64,000 nucleotides of DNA from Alloascoidea africana (GCA_030581615.1 JAKTTT010000005.1:124001-188000), one strand, 5' to 3'. Counted from the first letter of the stretch, positions 21,318 through 32,016 are shown. A program made the numbers and translations. Notes: generated by a model from the sequence alone, not told the origin.

Positions 21318-21946
21318 TCAGGAATGGGACTGCCTGCCCTCGCCAGCCGGACTGGGACTGTGACCGAGGACCTGGGGTCTCTGGTCCTGGGGCCTCTGGT
21401 CCTGGGCCTCGAGGTCGCCGGCCATGGCGAAGGCGCCCTCCTCCTGGAGCGACGTGGCCAGCTCGATGCTCTCCACGTCCTCCGGGCTCGACGACGCCCT
21501 CAGGGCCTCGTACCGGGCTCGGCGGCGGCGGGCCAGCATCCGCTTGTGGTACACGGACGAGGCCAACACGCCCAGCAGCGAGCCTGCGATGTTGGCAGCG
21601 ATGTCCAGAGGATCAAATTGCCGGTAGGGCACCAGGCTCTGGACCAGCTCGGACACAATGCCTGCTCCAAAAGTGACAATGCCCAGCGTGATGTTGCGCA
21701 TCTGCCGCACGCTGTTCGAATCAAAGCTCCAGTAGAAGCAGATGGTCACTATCAGAAAGGCTCCAAAGTGCAGAGCCTTGTCGTTGGGCAGCTGGACTGG
21801 TGCAAGGGCCAGGTAGCCCGATACAAGTAGGAGTGCTGCGAGTACTGTGCTGGAGTAGGTTAGACAGAACGTAGAGCACGGTACTAAAAGCACAAATAGT
21901 CAAGATGCAAACACCTACGCGCCACAATGTGTTTTCTTATTCTCAT
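21318..21946 (-). CDS. VanZ-like membrane protein
   Basis: Two exons: 21919-21946 (MRIRKHIVA) and 21318-21844; 184 residues. The intron (21845-21918) starts GTAGGT and has a TCTAAC branch and a CACAG acceptor. The spliced start MRIRKHIVALLAALLLVSGY matches the MRIR start common in fungal VanZ-family proteins. A competing acceptor at 21884 would leave an intron of only 35 nt. Hydrophobic helices: LLAALLLVSGYLALAPV, ALHFGAFLIVTICFYW, ITLGIVTFGAGIVSELVQSL and IAANIAGSLLGVLASSVY; the PNDKALHF and FDPLDIAANIAGS motifs are diagnostic. The C-terminus is polar with short DQRPQ repeats. The family is known from bacterial glycopeptide resistance; the fungal role is unknown. It shares a 145-bp divergent promoter with MRX8. 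Confidence 0.85.
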
Positions 21947-22091
21947 TGCTGTAAAGACAAACCAGCCGATGATGGTGATCGTGTAGATAAGGACAATGGG
22001 GGATGGTGACACTGTTGTTTGGTGGAGTGAGACACAGGTGGGTGTGTCATGTTCCAGGTGTTTAGTACTGCTAACCTTCCTTGCCCAGAAA

Positions 22092-23090
22092 ATGTCCACT
22101 GCCCTGCGAAGCCCGAGATGGGCTCGGCTGTGTTACAGCACAAGGGCCACGGGCTGGGAATTGATCTCGGTCCCTGGGGGCAACTCCAAGACCCAGACTC
22201 TAGGGATAAGAAAGTTGGTTGCCCAGCAGGAAAAGCTTGAGGAAGGTGAAGGTGAAGGGGAACCAGAGACATTGAACAAGACCAATTCCAAAAGCAACGC
22301 CGCGGCCATGTTTAACTTTTTCTCAAAGGCTAAGGTTGATCTGGAGGTTTGCACCACCGAGTTTAGAGGCCTGCCGCTGGAGAAAACCAGAACAATTATG
22401 GCGGAACTAAACAGCGATAGTGTGTCAAAGCCGACCCTGACACCTAGCGAACTGAAAATTTTAAGACTGGAAAAGGACAAAATGGGACTGCCCGAAGTGA
22501 TGTTCCTGGGTCGAAGCAATGTGGGGAAATCATCATTACTGAACAGAATCTGTGATGGCGAATTCGCAAGGGCTTCGCAAAAAGCTGGCAAAACCCAAAC
22601 CCTGAATCTTTACAATGTTGGCAGCAAGTTCAGGATCTTGGACACACCTGGATATGGTAAAGGATCCAGCTCACAGCACGGCGATGCTATATTCGACTAT
22701 CTTCGATATCGGCGTGAGTTTAAAAAAGCTTTTCTACTTGTTGATTCACGAAGAGGTCTTGGAGACTTTGATCTAAGTTTGATCAATTCAATGGAGAAAT
22801 GGGGCACACCGTATCAGATTGTGCTCACAAAGCGAGATTTGTTATCCAACGAAACAGAATTTAAAACTCTTCTGGTGGAATTGGCGGAAATGCTCTGGCA
22901 GAAACGCAAGAGCTTGTCTTGTATGGATGAGATTCTCTCTTCGAGTATCAAACTGCGGTCCTCATCTGGTTCAAAACAGGACAAGTTTGGCATTTCTACA
23001 GGAATAGCTTCTATTAGACTCTCTATCTTATCATCTTGCGGCTATTCACCCCATATCTCTTTAAAAAAGAAGAAAATGAGAACAATATGA
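22092..23090 (+). CDS. MRX8: Mitochondrial EngB/YihA-type GTPase Mrx8
   Basis: 332 residues from the ATG at 22092, chosen because it opens with a mitochondrial presequence (MSTALRSPRWARLCYSTRAT). The frame is open further upstream to an ATG at 21996, but that stretch is not family-like. Motifs: G1 GRSNVGKS, switch region KAGKTQTLNLYNV, G3 DTPGYGKG, G4 TKRD. This is the YihA/EngB class, which in bacteria helps assemble the large ribosomal subunit; yeast Mrx8 is linked to mitochondrial translation and ribosome assembly. A CTAAC...CCCAG signal sits directly before the start codon, so a 5'UTR intron is possible. Its 3' end lies 99 bp from GAR1 in convergent orientation. Confidence 0.9.
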   Translation: MSTALRSPRWARLCYSTRATGWELISVPGGNSKTQTLGIRKLVAQQEKLEEGEGEGEPETLNKTNSKSNAAAMFNFFSKAKVDLEVCTTEFRGLPLEKTRTIMAELNSDSVSKPTLTPSELKILRLEKDKMGLPEVMFLGRSNVGKSSLLNRICDGEFARASQKAGKTQTLNLYNVGSKFRILDTPGYGKGSSSQHGDAIFDYLRYRREFKKAFLLVDSRRGLGDFDLSLINSMEKWGTPYQIVLTKRDLLSNETEFKTLLVELAEMLWQKRKSLSCMDEILSSSIKLRSSSGSKQDKFGISTGIASIRLSILSSCGYSPHISLKKKKMRTI

Positions 23091-23189
23091 TAAAGAAAGT
23101 TTGGGCAAAATAGGTTGAAATTATTCATAAAACAGGTACAGAAAAGGGGAAAAAAATTCAATGTGAATATCGTTTTTCTTTATAATTTA

Positions 23190-23890
23190 CTAAAACCTCC
23201 CTCGTCCTCGTCCACCGCCTCTACCACCTCCTCGGCCTCCAAATCCACCCCGGCCTCCAAATCCTCCTCCTCGTCCGAAACTACCAGCTCCCCCTCTAGA
23301 TCCTCCTCTTCCACCCCGAGCAGGCCCACCGCGACCGCCACCTCTGCCTCCTCGAGCAAAACCTCCACGGCCACCGCCTCTACCGCCGCCGCCAAATCCA
23401 CCTCTCTTGGGCTTGGCGACCTTTGTTCCTGGTGGAGGCTTTGGCTTGGGGATGAATCGGTCCAAGGGTAACAGTTTATCCCCTCCAATGTAAAATTTGT
23501 CGCCTTCTTTAAAACTCGATGCCTGGATTCCCTCTGTTGGTTTCACCGTGAAGTAGACCTCGTTCATTGGCCCCAGAATCTCATCGACTTTGCCCACCTG
23601 CGACTTGTTCTCAAGGTATATTGGCGCATTGAAATATGGAATCTTTACATTTGTCGAACGACACACAATGTCACCTTCACAAGAGTGTAAAAAGCTGCCC
23701 ATTTCTATAGAACATACATTAGATTCTGTTCTGCTCAAAAATACAAGCTTGGAAAAATTGTGTGAAATTTGAATTGAAGGTGCTTACCCAGTACAACATC
23801 AGGAGGTCCCTGGTTAAAATTGTTAGGTCTTCCACCTCTCCCACCGAATCCACCACCCCGGCCTCCTCTAAAACCTCCTCTAAACGACAT
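23190..23890 (-). CDS. GAR1: H/ACA snoRNP protein Gar1
   Basis: Two exons, 23788-23890 and 23190-23704; 205 residues. The 83-nt intron has GTAAGC and CTATAG ends. Across the junction the protein reads [20 protein letters not shown], the family core. Layout: a short RGG-rich N-terminus; the Gar1 beta-barrel domain (about 28-120, with [19 protein letters not shown] and [17 protein letters not shown]); and a long glycine/arginine-rich C-terminus of ~80 residues. Gar1 is one of four core proteins of the pseudouridine-guide snoRNPs in the nucleolus and is essential in yeast. Length equals that of S. cerevisiae Gar1 (205). Confidence 0.97.
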
Positions 23891-24115
23891 GCTTTGTTGG
23901 GTTTCTTTTTCTGTATGAAGGAGGGAATAAGATATGGGTGCACCTGAACTTTTAGGCATCTCTGGAAAAATCTTTCTCCTCTGTGTATATCTGGGAACGA
24001 GAGCGTATAACGCGTCACGATGCCCAAACCCGTTGTATATAACATTTTGAAGCATTTCAAAGTCAAGTTAATAGTACAACTAAGGAAATAAAGAGAGGAA
24101 AAGACTATAAATATA

Positions 24116-24916
24116 TCACTGTTCCTTCAAAAGATCCATAACCAAGTCCGGCTTGAATTCCTCTTCCATGGTGGTTGAAAGTTTTTCGAAAACCTCAAAA
24201 TGAGAATTCAACTGGTTGTACAAGTCTTCTGCTGTCTTCCCTAAACCTACTAGATGGTCCATCTTTTGTGAGTTTTCTGAACTCAAAGTTGCCAGAATGC
24301 TTTCCAGTTGTGCACGTTCTGCCTCTTTGCGCGGTATAAGATGAGATTGGATTACCTGTTCTGGCGTTAATGTATCAGGACTATTAATCGAACCCAGTGG
24401 TTAGCAAAGTGCGGAAATTTAGTCTATCATTCAAAACTTCCTCCAGAATACTTACAACAACGGTTCCTCGTTTTTCTCGGCTCTCCTCTGTTGTGCTTCC
24501 AAAATCAGCAAATCCAGTTGATCCAATTTCTCCTCGATATCTCTCTCTTTGAAAATCGCCTCAAACTCTTTTGTAGCACTGCTTTCCCAAAATCGTTTGA
24601 TCTGATCCACGGCCTGTGTTAGCCATTTGACACCATCTTCGTGCGATGCAATCGTAGGATAACACGTTGCAACTTTCTCCAAACTCAAATGGTTAATTGC
24701 AGTGTTTAACGATCGGAGAGAAACCTGTCGAAGCCGCTGGTATCGAATCTTGACAGGCTTGTTCAATTTAGTCTCATCTCCAGCTGCTCCCTGTTGTAAC
24801 GATGGCTCGTTCTTCGCGTTATCTGCAACTGAGTTCGCATTAGTCTCTTCTGCTACTGTACCTACTACGCCCTTGTTCGAGGATTCTGAAGACTCTTTCT
24901 CCTCTATAGCCTCCAT
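24116..24916 (-). CDS. NNF1: Kinetochore MIND-complex subunit Nnf1
   Basis: Two exons, 24456-24916 and 24116-24380; 241 residues. The intron has GTAAGT, a GCTAACC branch and an AATAG acceptor, and the join reads EEPLFPDTLTPEQVIQSHLI. An acidic, low-complexity N-terminus (~1-50) precedes the PMF1/Nnf1 domain, with RYQRLRQVSLRSLNTAI, KVATCYPTI, a predicted helix around WESSATKEFEAIFKERDIEE, and a C-terminal coiled coil (ESILATLSSENSQKMDHLV). Nnf1 pairs with Mtw1, and with Dsn1-Nsl1 builds the inner-to-outer kinetochore bridge. It is divergently arranged with SEC17, with 188 bp between the ATGs. Confidence 0.88.
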
Positions 24917-24996
24917 TTTTATTGAGCCAGATTCACATAGTCCAGCTTCTCCGCGATAAAGCCAAATCTCGTCTCAAAACAAAACAAAAAGACAAG

Positions 24997-25004
24997 GTCA
25001 CGTG
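24997..25004 (+). promoter_or_regulatory. GTCACGTG element (Cbf1-type)
   Basis: Exact RTCACRTG match in the 188-bp gap between the NNF1 and SEC17 start codons, about 80 bp from one and 100 bp from the other. It could serve either promoter. In yeasts Cbf1 also binds centromere element CDEI, which has the same sequence, but no CDEIII-like block is seen here. Confidence 0.4.
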
Positions 25005-25104
25005 TCAACATATATTCAGTTACCCGGCGTAAACTCTTGTATCCTGCGCAATCGCAGTTCTGCCAACACAGAAGTGCTTTCAATTGTACTCAATACGCTA
25101 GAAA

Positions 25105-26327
25105 ATGTCGGATCCAAGTGCACTGATTGCAAAGGTTTGTATATTGGCAAAATTGGTTTGGGTGTTTTTGGAACTGTGTGCTTCTTGTCATGTCAAGAAC
25201 ACTATACTCATTGGACAAGATCATTGCCACTATCTGCATTCTCCCTCTTAATTCAGTTTCTGGCAAATGATCGATGAGTAGCCAAAAACCAAAAAATGTT
25301 TTCGATATCTAACCGAAGGATATAATTTATCATTGGATTTTGGTTTAGGCAGACAAAAAAATGAAATCAACTGGTGGTTTCAGGAGTTGGCTTGGGGGCG
25401 GTGGTGATAACTTTGAGGAGGCTTCGGATTTGTATTTGCAAGCTGCAAACATATACAAGCTCCAGAAAGATGGTAAGCCGGTTGTAGAGGGTTTTCCAAA
25501 AAGCCTTTTGAGGATTGACACAGCTACTAACTTTGTAAAAGGGAAAAATGCTGGCAAGACATTTGAATTGGCTGCAGAAGCCCAGATCAAAGCGGACAGC
25601 AGAGATGAGGCCGCAAATACATTAGTGGACTCCTACAAGGCGTACCGTCAAGAAGATCCAGTCGCTGCTATTCGGGTTTTAGAAGAGGCAATAAAGCTAT
25701 TTACTGCTAGAGGTCAATTCCGAAGGGGTGCAAACTACAAGATGGACATTGGATCGGTTTATGAAAAGGATTTGGATGACAAGACAAAGGCTGTCGCTGC
25801 TTACACAGAGGCAGGGGATTGGTATGCTGGAGATCAGGCTATTGCGTAAGTATCCAAATTTGCTCAACATGACAAAAAGACGATTTACTTACCTGAATTA
25901 TTATTGATATAGACTCTCAAACAAAGCCTATCTGAAAGCTGCAGAGCTGAGTGCATTGAACGGGGACTATTTGTCGGCTGCTCATGTCTATGAGAATGTT
26001 TCCAAGAACTGTTTGGGCAATGAATTGTCCAAGTGGAACGTCAAAGATCATTTTCTCAGATCCTTTCTTTGTTACCTGGCTGCTGATGATGCTATAACAG
26101 CTGCTAGACAATTGGAACAGTACGTGGAATGGGATCCCTCATTTTCTGCCACTAGGGAGCATGGACTAGCAAAAGATGTTCTAGAGTCTGTTCAAGAGGG
26201 AGATGTGGACATGTTCCAAGGTCGTGTATTTGAATATGACCAATTCAGCAAACTGGATAAGTGGAAGACCAGTCTTCTGCTGAACATCAAGAATGGTATC
26301 AGTGACCCAGAAGCGGACCTGTTGTGA
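25105..26327 (+). CDS. SEC17: Alpha-SNAP, Sec17
   Basis: Three exons: 25105-25134, 25349-25845 and 25913-26327; 313 residues. Exon 1 gives MSDPSALIAK; the 214-nt intron has an atypical GTTTGT donor, a TCTAACC branch and a TTTAG acceptor, continuing ADKKMKSTGGF. Intron 2 is 67 nt (GTAAGT...ATATAG), and the join reads DQAIALSNKAYLK. The protein is the all-helical TPR-like SNAP fold, with conserved YEEAADL-type (NFEEASDLYLQAANIY), TARGQFRRGANYKM, and the C-terminal LDKWK...DPEADLL that recruits Sec18/NSF to SNARE complexes. It drives SNARE disassembly after fusion. It is about 20 residues longer than S. cerevisiae Sec17 (292), mostly between residues 40 and 70. Confidence 0.96.
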
Positions 26328-27071
26328 TGATATTTGGCATGTGTAGGCTAGCTAGACTCCGAAACGTTCTGTTTAGTTTTGTGTTCTTTTTTCCCTTTTT
26401 GTGATTCTGTCTTTTTTTTTTTGGAGGGGATTGTATTCTTCATAGACCGAAGTAGTTGGTTACTGAAATCATGACCGAAACAAATCAACAGGTAAATGAA
26501 CGATGCTCAACACCTAGTGAAATTTATCCACTTCCGAGAGGCTTTTATCTTTTTACTTTGTTTTTCAGTATTACGCTTAGACTATAGTATTTATTTTCCT
26601 ATTCCTCGTTAGAAAGGACGAATCTTGATAGGTTCCTCAATAGTGTCTATATTTGAGGTGTGTATAATGAGAATAGATATCAACAGGTGCCTGAGCTCAT
26701 GCGCGAGCACTACGCGAGAGTTATGCCGTGTCTCTATTTTTGTCACCATCGAGCATCGGCAGGGTAACCCGGTCGCGAGCCCCTGGCACTTTCGGCTTAT
26801 AGTCTTCTCATTTTTAGCACAATTGTCGGTTCACCAACAGGTTTTCTTGTCCTATTTAAAGCTGGCTTGAAGTTCTGTTCCCAGCCCTGGCACCCGGACC
26901 GCAGCGTTGCCAGACCTGCTCGCTGGAGATCCTCTTTTTAGCCGACCGCCCTCTCCCGCCGTCCGTTCCCGTTCCTCCGTACACCCTCTTCCCCTTACTC
27001 TGCCTCGTTCTCGGCAGCTCAACTGCTTGTGCCCTCTTCTCCACATCTTCCTCAACAACGCCACCCAAGCC
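26328..27071. other. Intergenic: SEC17 3' end / GPA2 promoter
   Basis: 744 bp. The first ~250 bp are T-rich 3' sequence. A TATTTAAAG element at about 26852-26860 lies ~215 bp before the GPA2 ATG, followed by a C/T-rich leader. The in-frame codons upstream of the GPA2 ATG (back to 26907) lack family similarity and are taken as leader. Confidence 0.45.
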
Positions 27072-28337
27072 ATGGGGAACTGTTGCTCATCTTCCTCAAA
27101 GTCCGATAGTGATGGTCCGGTAAAGTCCATAACGTCGGCAAATAGGGCCGACAGCTCCAGGACCGCAAGCCGAAGAAACTCAAAGCTAAATAACGCACTC
27201 TCTGCCTCCAATGGTTCACGGAGAGGCAGTAACAACTCTGTTGCTATCCAGCAAGCCCTCAGGGACGACCCGGCAGATCCCGCTTCCAACTCCTTAAATC
27301 CTAATGGCGCTACTACGAACTCAAAGTCCAAGCAAAACAAATCGAAAGATGTGAAAATCCTCTTACTGGGGGCTGGTGAGAGCGGAAAGTCTACAATTAT
27401 CAAACAGATGAAGATTCTCCATCAGAATGGATTCACGGAGGAAGAACGAATTACCCACAAACCGATCATTTTCAAAAATCTTCTTAGTTGTGCAAAATCT
27501 ATTGCCAATGCTCTGACCCAATTTGATGTTCCTTTGGAGTCAGATCCCTCCGTATTCAATTCAAATTCTTTACAACGAATTTGCAATGCTCAATTACCGA
27601 CGAATGACGAGCAACCTACCGAAGTTTCGTTTGACCCTATCTTGGCCCAGGAAATTATACTCATGTGGAAAGACCCAGCCGTTAAAAAACTTTTGGAGCT
27701 GCATAGGTCTTTCTTCTACCTCATGGACTCTGCAAAGTATTTTTTGGATGACGTTGAGCGAATCACTGAGCCAGGTTATATCCCCAATGTAAACGACTTG
27801 CTAAGAGCACGTAATACTACAACCGGTATACTCGAAACAAAGTTCCAAATGGGCGGGATAAATGTGCACATGTTTGATGTTGGAGGCCAGAGAAGTGAAC
27901 GGCGGAAATGGATTCACACTTTTGGCAGCGTTACTGTAATCATCTTTTGCGTTGCAATCAGTGAATATGACCAGGTCCTTTTGGAGGAAAACTCTCAGAA
28001 CCGGATGGATGAAAGTCTGATACTTTTTGATTCGATTGTAAACAGCAGATGGTTCCAAAGGACCGCACTTGTCCTCTTCTTGAACAAGATTGACGTTTTT
28101 ACCGAAAAATTGAAACACTCTCCCTTGGAAAATTATTTCCCTGATTATACCGGCGGTCAAAATGTTCACAATGCAGTCAAGTACTTTTTGTGGAAGTTTG
28201 GCCAGACAAATAGATCGGGATTGATGATATACCCATATGTTACCCAAGCCACAGATACAAGCAAAGTAAGCGCTGTTTTCATAGCTGTTAAAGAACAGAT
28301 ATTGAACAATGCGCTGAAAGATTCGGGCATTCTGTAA
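27072..28337 (+). CDS. GPA2: Heterotrimeric G-protein alpha subunit, Gpa2-like
   Basis: 421 residues from the ATG at 27072, chosen because MGNCCSS gives Gly2 for myristoylation and Cys4/Cys5 for palmitoylation. A serine/asparagine-rich N-terminal extension (~5-92) precedes the G-alpha core: P-loop GAGESGKS (100-107), helical domain, switch I RARNTTTGI, switch II DVGGQRSERRKW, NKID base motif, and TQATDT in place of the usual TCATDT. The C-terminus KDSGIL lacks the cysteine used by pertussis toxin and looks like fungal class III G-alpha, which couples glucose/nutrient receptors to adenylate cyclase. S. cerevisiae Gpa1 (pheromone) ends differently. An intronless G-alpha gene is notable here among intron-rich neighbours. 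Confidence 0.92.
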   Translation: MGNCCSSSSKSDSDGPVKSITSANRADSSRTASRRNSKLNNALSASNGSRRGSNNSVAIQQALRDDPADPASNSLNPNGATTNSKSKQNKSKDVKILLLGAGESGKSTIIKQMKILHQNGFTEEERITHKPIIFKNLLSCAKSIANALTQFDVPLESDPSVFNSNSLQRICNAQLPTNDEQPTEVSFDPILAQEIILMWKDPAVKKLLELHRSFFYLMDSAKYFLDDVERITEPGYIPNVNDLLRARNTTTGILETKFQMGGINVHMFDVGGQRSERRKWIHTFGSVTVIIFCVAISEYDQVLLEENSQNRMDESLILFDSIVNSRWFQRTALVLFLNKIDVFTEKLKHSPLENYFPDYTGGQNVHNAVKYFLWKFGQTNRSGLMIYPYVTQATDTSKVSAVFIAVKEQILNNALKDSGIL

Positions 28338-29535
28338 CGATGGCCTTTTACAACACACAATTGATACAGATATGCCATTCACTTTTATTATGCCACATTT
28401 TTTATTATTATTACTATCACTATTCCTACTTGCCCGTTTGGTTAATGAATGCTTTTTATGAGGAAGGAGAAGTAAAATCGTACAAGCCTTCTTTACAACC
28501 AAAAAAATTGTCTTTCTGTTGTGCACTTTTATTTCGACCTTAGTCATCATTAACGTTTTCCCTTTATTGTTTGCTGTTAAAAACCATGGTGGTTTTTTTG
28601 CTTGATGCTAAACTGACTATCTTGTTAACTTTCATCATCATGGCCTATATAATATTAAAAGTTGTTCCCTATTTTGTCTTTTCTTTGATCTTCAGAAATC
28701 TCATTTTCATATTCATTTTTAAGCTTTTTACAAATTAATATTTATGTACCAATCCTTCGTGTTATATTTTGAGAGATTATTCCCTTTCTTTGATTTGAAG
28801 TTTTGCAATCTCGACGTTGTCTCCTCCTTTTATAAGCTGAATCTGATTTTTTTTGTTTTGTTTTGTTTTTTTTCAAGAAATTTTTGTAACTCATTTCTAT
28901 GCTATGAAGAAACTTTGACTTACCTTTTTGAACTAAACTTAATTGGATTGAATTGATATCAAATGAAATAAAGCGATAAATGTGAAGATATTAAAGGAAT
29001 TGGGTGTATTCAATCTAAAACTTCAAATTGCGCATCTTTTTTTTTTTTTTGTTTGTTTTTTGCTTTCCTTTTTCATCTTCGACTATTAACAATGCTTTAG
29101 AGACATTGTAAGCTATTCCGTTGATTGATTGAGCAAAAGTTGTTCTTGTTATTCCTGCCACAGTAATATCATCACCATCTCGTGATGAATGAATGAAATA
29201 AATAAATAAATAGAAATGAGCGAATAAACGAAAATCTATCGAATCAATCTCAATTCAAGGGGTTAAACTTGTTTTTTGGAGCACGCTCTCGCTCTTTTTC
29301 CCCATTCTTATCTCACCTGCAAGAGGTATCTCCTAGGATCATATATCACGGCTTTTACCCAATCATGAATCTAGATTGATTGCTCTGTGACAAGCGAGAA
29401 AAGCAATTAATGAGATTTGGATGATCTTTTTTATTGATACTCCAATGCTCAATTCATAGATTCACATCAGATAATGGATCCCAACTCTATACAACTTCAA
29501 AGGAAAACTATAGCTACTGAAAATCCTGAGAAAAG
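28338..29535. other. Convergent intergenic region (GPA2 / ERG8)
   Basis: 1.2 kb, AT-rich, with long T runs (28846-28870, 29037-29060) and AATAAA-like stretches (29195-29210). No supported gene; short frames here have no recognisable content. Confidence 0.4.
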
Positions 29536-31039
29536 TTATAAAAAGTCAGAATACTTGTCAACGGATTCTTCCAAGATACCGTTCTTTTCTTCCCGCAACT
29601 CAAGCCATTCAACATTAGAAAACACTTTATTATCGCTGGTCGCCGCGGCGGTTTTAGTCAACAACTTGATCTCGGCCATGTTCTGCTCCGTGATTATGAG
29701 AGAAATCGCATCAAACCCGCCGGCTCCTGGAACAACTCCTCCGAGAACGCCAGGAAGATCGAGACATGCATCGAGTAATTTCGTCTGCTCTTCTGGTTCA
29801 ATATCTGCTCCAGACTCGGTGGTCATGGTTCTCAAATAGCTACGAATTTCCTTTATGGTCTCGATGATCTGCACCACGGATTCAACGTCCTCTTTTACAG
29901 AATTTGGGATTTCTGCGTCTGGTGTGCTTTCAACGATGGCATTCGCACTATGCTTGGAAAGATACTCGAGCGTAGTATCTTCCCATTCTGCTGCATTCAG
30001 CAACCTGACCAGCTTCATGTTTGAGTTATTCAAATTGTCCCAGAGTTCCCTGGCATGTTCTGGATTCTCTTTCCGCCATGCCAAAACTTTGCTAACGAGT
30101 TTAGGAGTCTCGGAGCCTCCCTTGACATCCCCCATAAGTACACGGAGACCTCTGGGTAGAGAACACGGCTCAGCTTTCATGTTCCAGTCAGAATCAATTA
30201 CTTTCTTGACCTGTTCGGAAATCTTAGATCGAATATCTCCAGCTTCTTGCCCCTCCTCTGCAAGAGAATCTGAGAGGTCTGATAATGTGGACACTGGGAA
30301 TCTACTATAGACTATGCTCCCATATGTTGCAGCAGCAACATCAAACCCCGATCCTATTTTCTTCTGTGCAGTGCAATGGGCAAACTGAGACAGATTGTGG
30401 ATCACGCGTAGCCATTTGGGATCCTTCAAATCCAGTTCGGGCTTGTAGAAAGAAAGCAATGCCGTTGTGACAGTCGTTACGAGGCCCGCTGAAGAACCCA
30501 AGCCGGTTTTAGGCACCTCAGAGATCGGCTTTGGGTGGTATCTGAACTGAAGCGGGTTCGAGGGAAGTTTGATCTCGGAATCATCTTGCGAGTGATACGC
30601 CGAGTCGGAAAAGATGGAAATCTGGATTTCTGCATGGACCGCTGGGTTGATATACGATAGAACGCTGGCCAAAGTTGCTGCAATAAAAGGGTTTGGAGAT
30701 TTGTTTGCTTCACTAGGTTGAGCCATTCCAGTTGGGTCAGCCAGGATACATCCAGCGAGAAAAAAAAAATCAATTCAGAGCTTTTACATACGAAGGAACA
30801 GCTTCAAAGTCCTTCTTCAACGGGAACGTGTAGCTCCATTCTCCGTTTTGGAATTGAGGACTCCTAACGGTTATGGTTGTGGTCTCCAGACGTTTCTGGG
30901 ATTCTTCAGCTGTTGATCCCTCGATCACGGCATGCATCCGTGAAGACAGCGCCGTAACAAATGCCGAATACTCCGGGACCAGTACCAGATAACCTCCAGC
31001 CAGAAGGGCCTTTCCGGGTGCCGAGAACGCTCTTGCCAT
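29536..31039 (-). CDS. ERG8: Phosphomevalonate kinase
   Basis: Two exons, 30792-31039 and 29536-30712; 474 residues. The 79-nt intron has GTATGT and CCTAG ends, and the join reads VPSEANKSPNPFIAATLA. The start MARAFSAPGKALLAGGYLVL is conserved with yeast Erg8. This GHMP-family kinase carries the Gly-rich PKTGLGSSAGLVT nucleotide loop, plus ISIFSDSAYHSQDDSE and DVKGGSETPKLVSKV. It phosphorylates 5-phosphomevalonate with ATP in the mevalonate pathway and is essential for sterol synthesis; IDI1, two steps later, also lies in this window. Length is slightly above S. cerevisiae (451). It is divergent from CYC3, with 151 bp between start codons. Confidence 0.96.
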
Positions 31040-31109
31040 TTTCCTTGCCTGGGGACTGGAGTCGGAGAAGAGCAAATCTCCATTCTGGCGGTGGGAGAAC
31101 AGATAGCGG

Positions 31110-31115
31110 CACGTG
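31110..31115. promoter_or_regulatory. CACGTG core in a 10-bp palindrome
   Basis: GGCACGTGCC, centred between the ERG8 and CYC3 start codons (about 70-75 bp from each). Flanks differ from RTCACGTG, so another bHLH factor (Pho4- or Ino2/4-like) is equally possible. Function inferred. Confidence 0.35.
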
Positions 31116-31190
31116 CCACTGCCCAAAAATGCAAAAACCAATCGAGGCTCCCTTTTTTGTCACTTTTCGGCTACTGTTCGCGACCACATC

Positions 31191-32016
31191 ATGACCCAGC
31201 AAGAGGAGGCAAAGTGTCCTGTGGACCATTCAAGCAGACAGGTCTGGTTGCAGAAGCACAAGGGAGGTGACAAGCTGGAGCCTGAATCAGCACCGGAGTC
31301 GGGGGCTGGCGTGTGCCCTGTGGACCATACTTCTAGGGAGGCCTGGTTACAAACCGCAAAGGGCTCCCAACCGTCAACTTCCAAGACAGAAAGCTGTTCC
31401 TCGGATTCGCTAGAAACAGGACTAGAAGGAATAGACAAATCCGAATACAAATCCCGCGCTGGGCCAAAACTTTCGTTGGACAGAGAGATCTCTTCAATAC
31501 CGCGGTCCGGTATCACGGGTAACTGGGTATATCCTTCCCAACAGCAGTTTTTCAACGCCATGAAGAGGAAAGACTGGGATCCTCATGAGGAAGACATGTA
31601 TTCTGTGGTTCCTATTCATAATGCGGTTAATGAGCGGGCATGGTATCAAATATTGGAATGGGAAAGAGGCGAGGGCTCGGATAAGTAAGCGATTCGTTCA
31701 TACTCTTTTTCTCCCGTTTACTAACCTGTAGAGCAGATGTGGAGGACCCAAACTGGAGAGTTTCAAAGGAGACTCCAAAAAGTTAACACCGAAGGCCCGT
31801 TTCAACCTGTTTTGGGGATACCAGAAGCCTTTTGATAGACATGACTGGATTGTCGATCGATGTGGAACCAGAGTCGAGTACGTGATCGATTTCTACAGTG
31901 GTAAAGCAAACCCCTTGAATCCCGAATTGCCCAGCTTTTATCTCGACGTGAGACCCAAACTGAACTCGTTTGAAGGTTGCAGCATGAGATTACGAAAGTT
32001 TTTTGGCTTGAAATAG
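31191..32016 (+). CDS. CYC3: Holocytochrome c-type synthase (heme lyase)
   Basis: Two exons, 31191-31684 and 31737-32016; 257 residues. The intron starts GTAAGC and has a TACTAAC branch. Three AGs follow; the two in phase (ending 31733 or 31736) differ by one codon, and I chose GCAG. The N-terminus has two Cys-Pro-Val heme motifs (KCPVDH at ~8-13 and VCPVDH ~34 residues later). The enzyme core follows: [55 protein letters not shown], and [13 protein letters not shown]...[10 protein letters not shown], typical of the family. It attaches heme to apocytochrome c in the intermembrane space. Whether it serves c, c1 or both cannot be told. It is close to the usual 270 residues. Confidence 0.93.

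Noticed and set aside
21884-22099. Minus-strand frame with a hydrophobic segment upstream of VanZ-like exon 1
   Set aside because: It is in frame with MRIRKHIVA and could extend the N-terminus, but fungal VanZ proteins begin at MRIR and the extension would overlap the MRX8 promoter.
24980-25020. Centromere (CDEI-like GTCACGTG next to the kinetochore gene NNF1)
   Set aside because: Only the 8-bp element is present; there is no long AT-only CDEII or CDEIII-like block, and the site sits in a 188-bp promoter.
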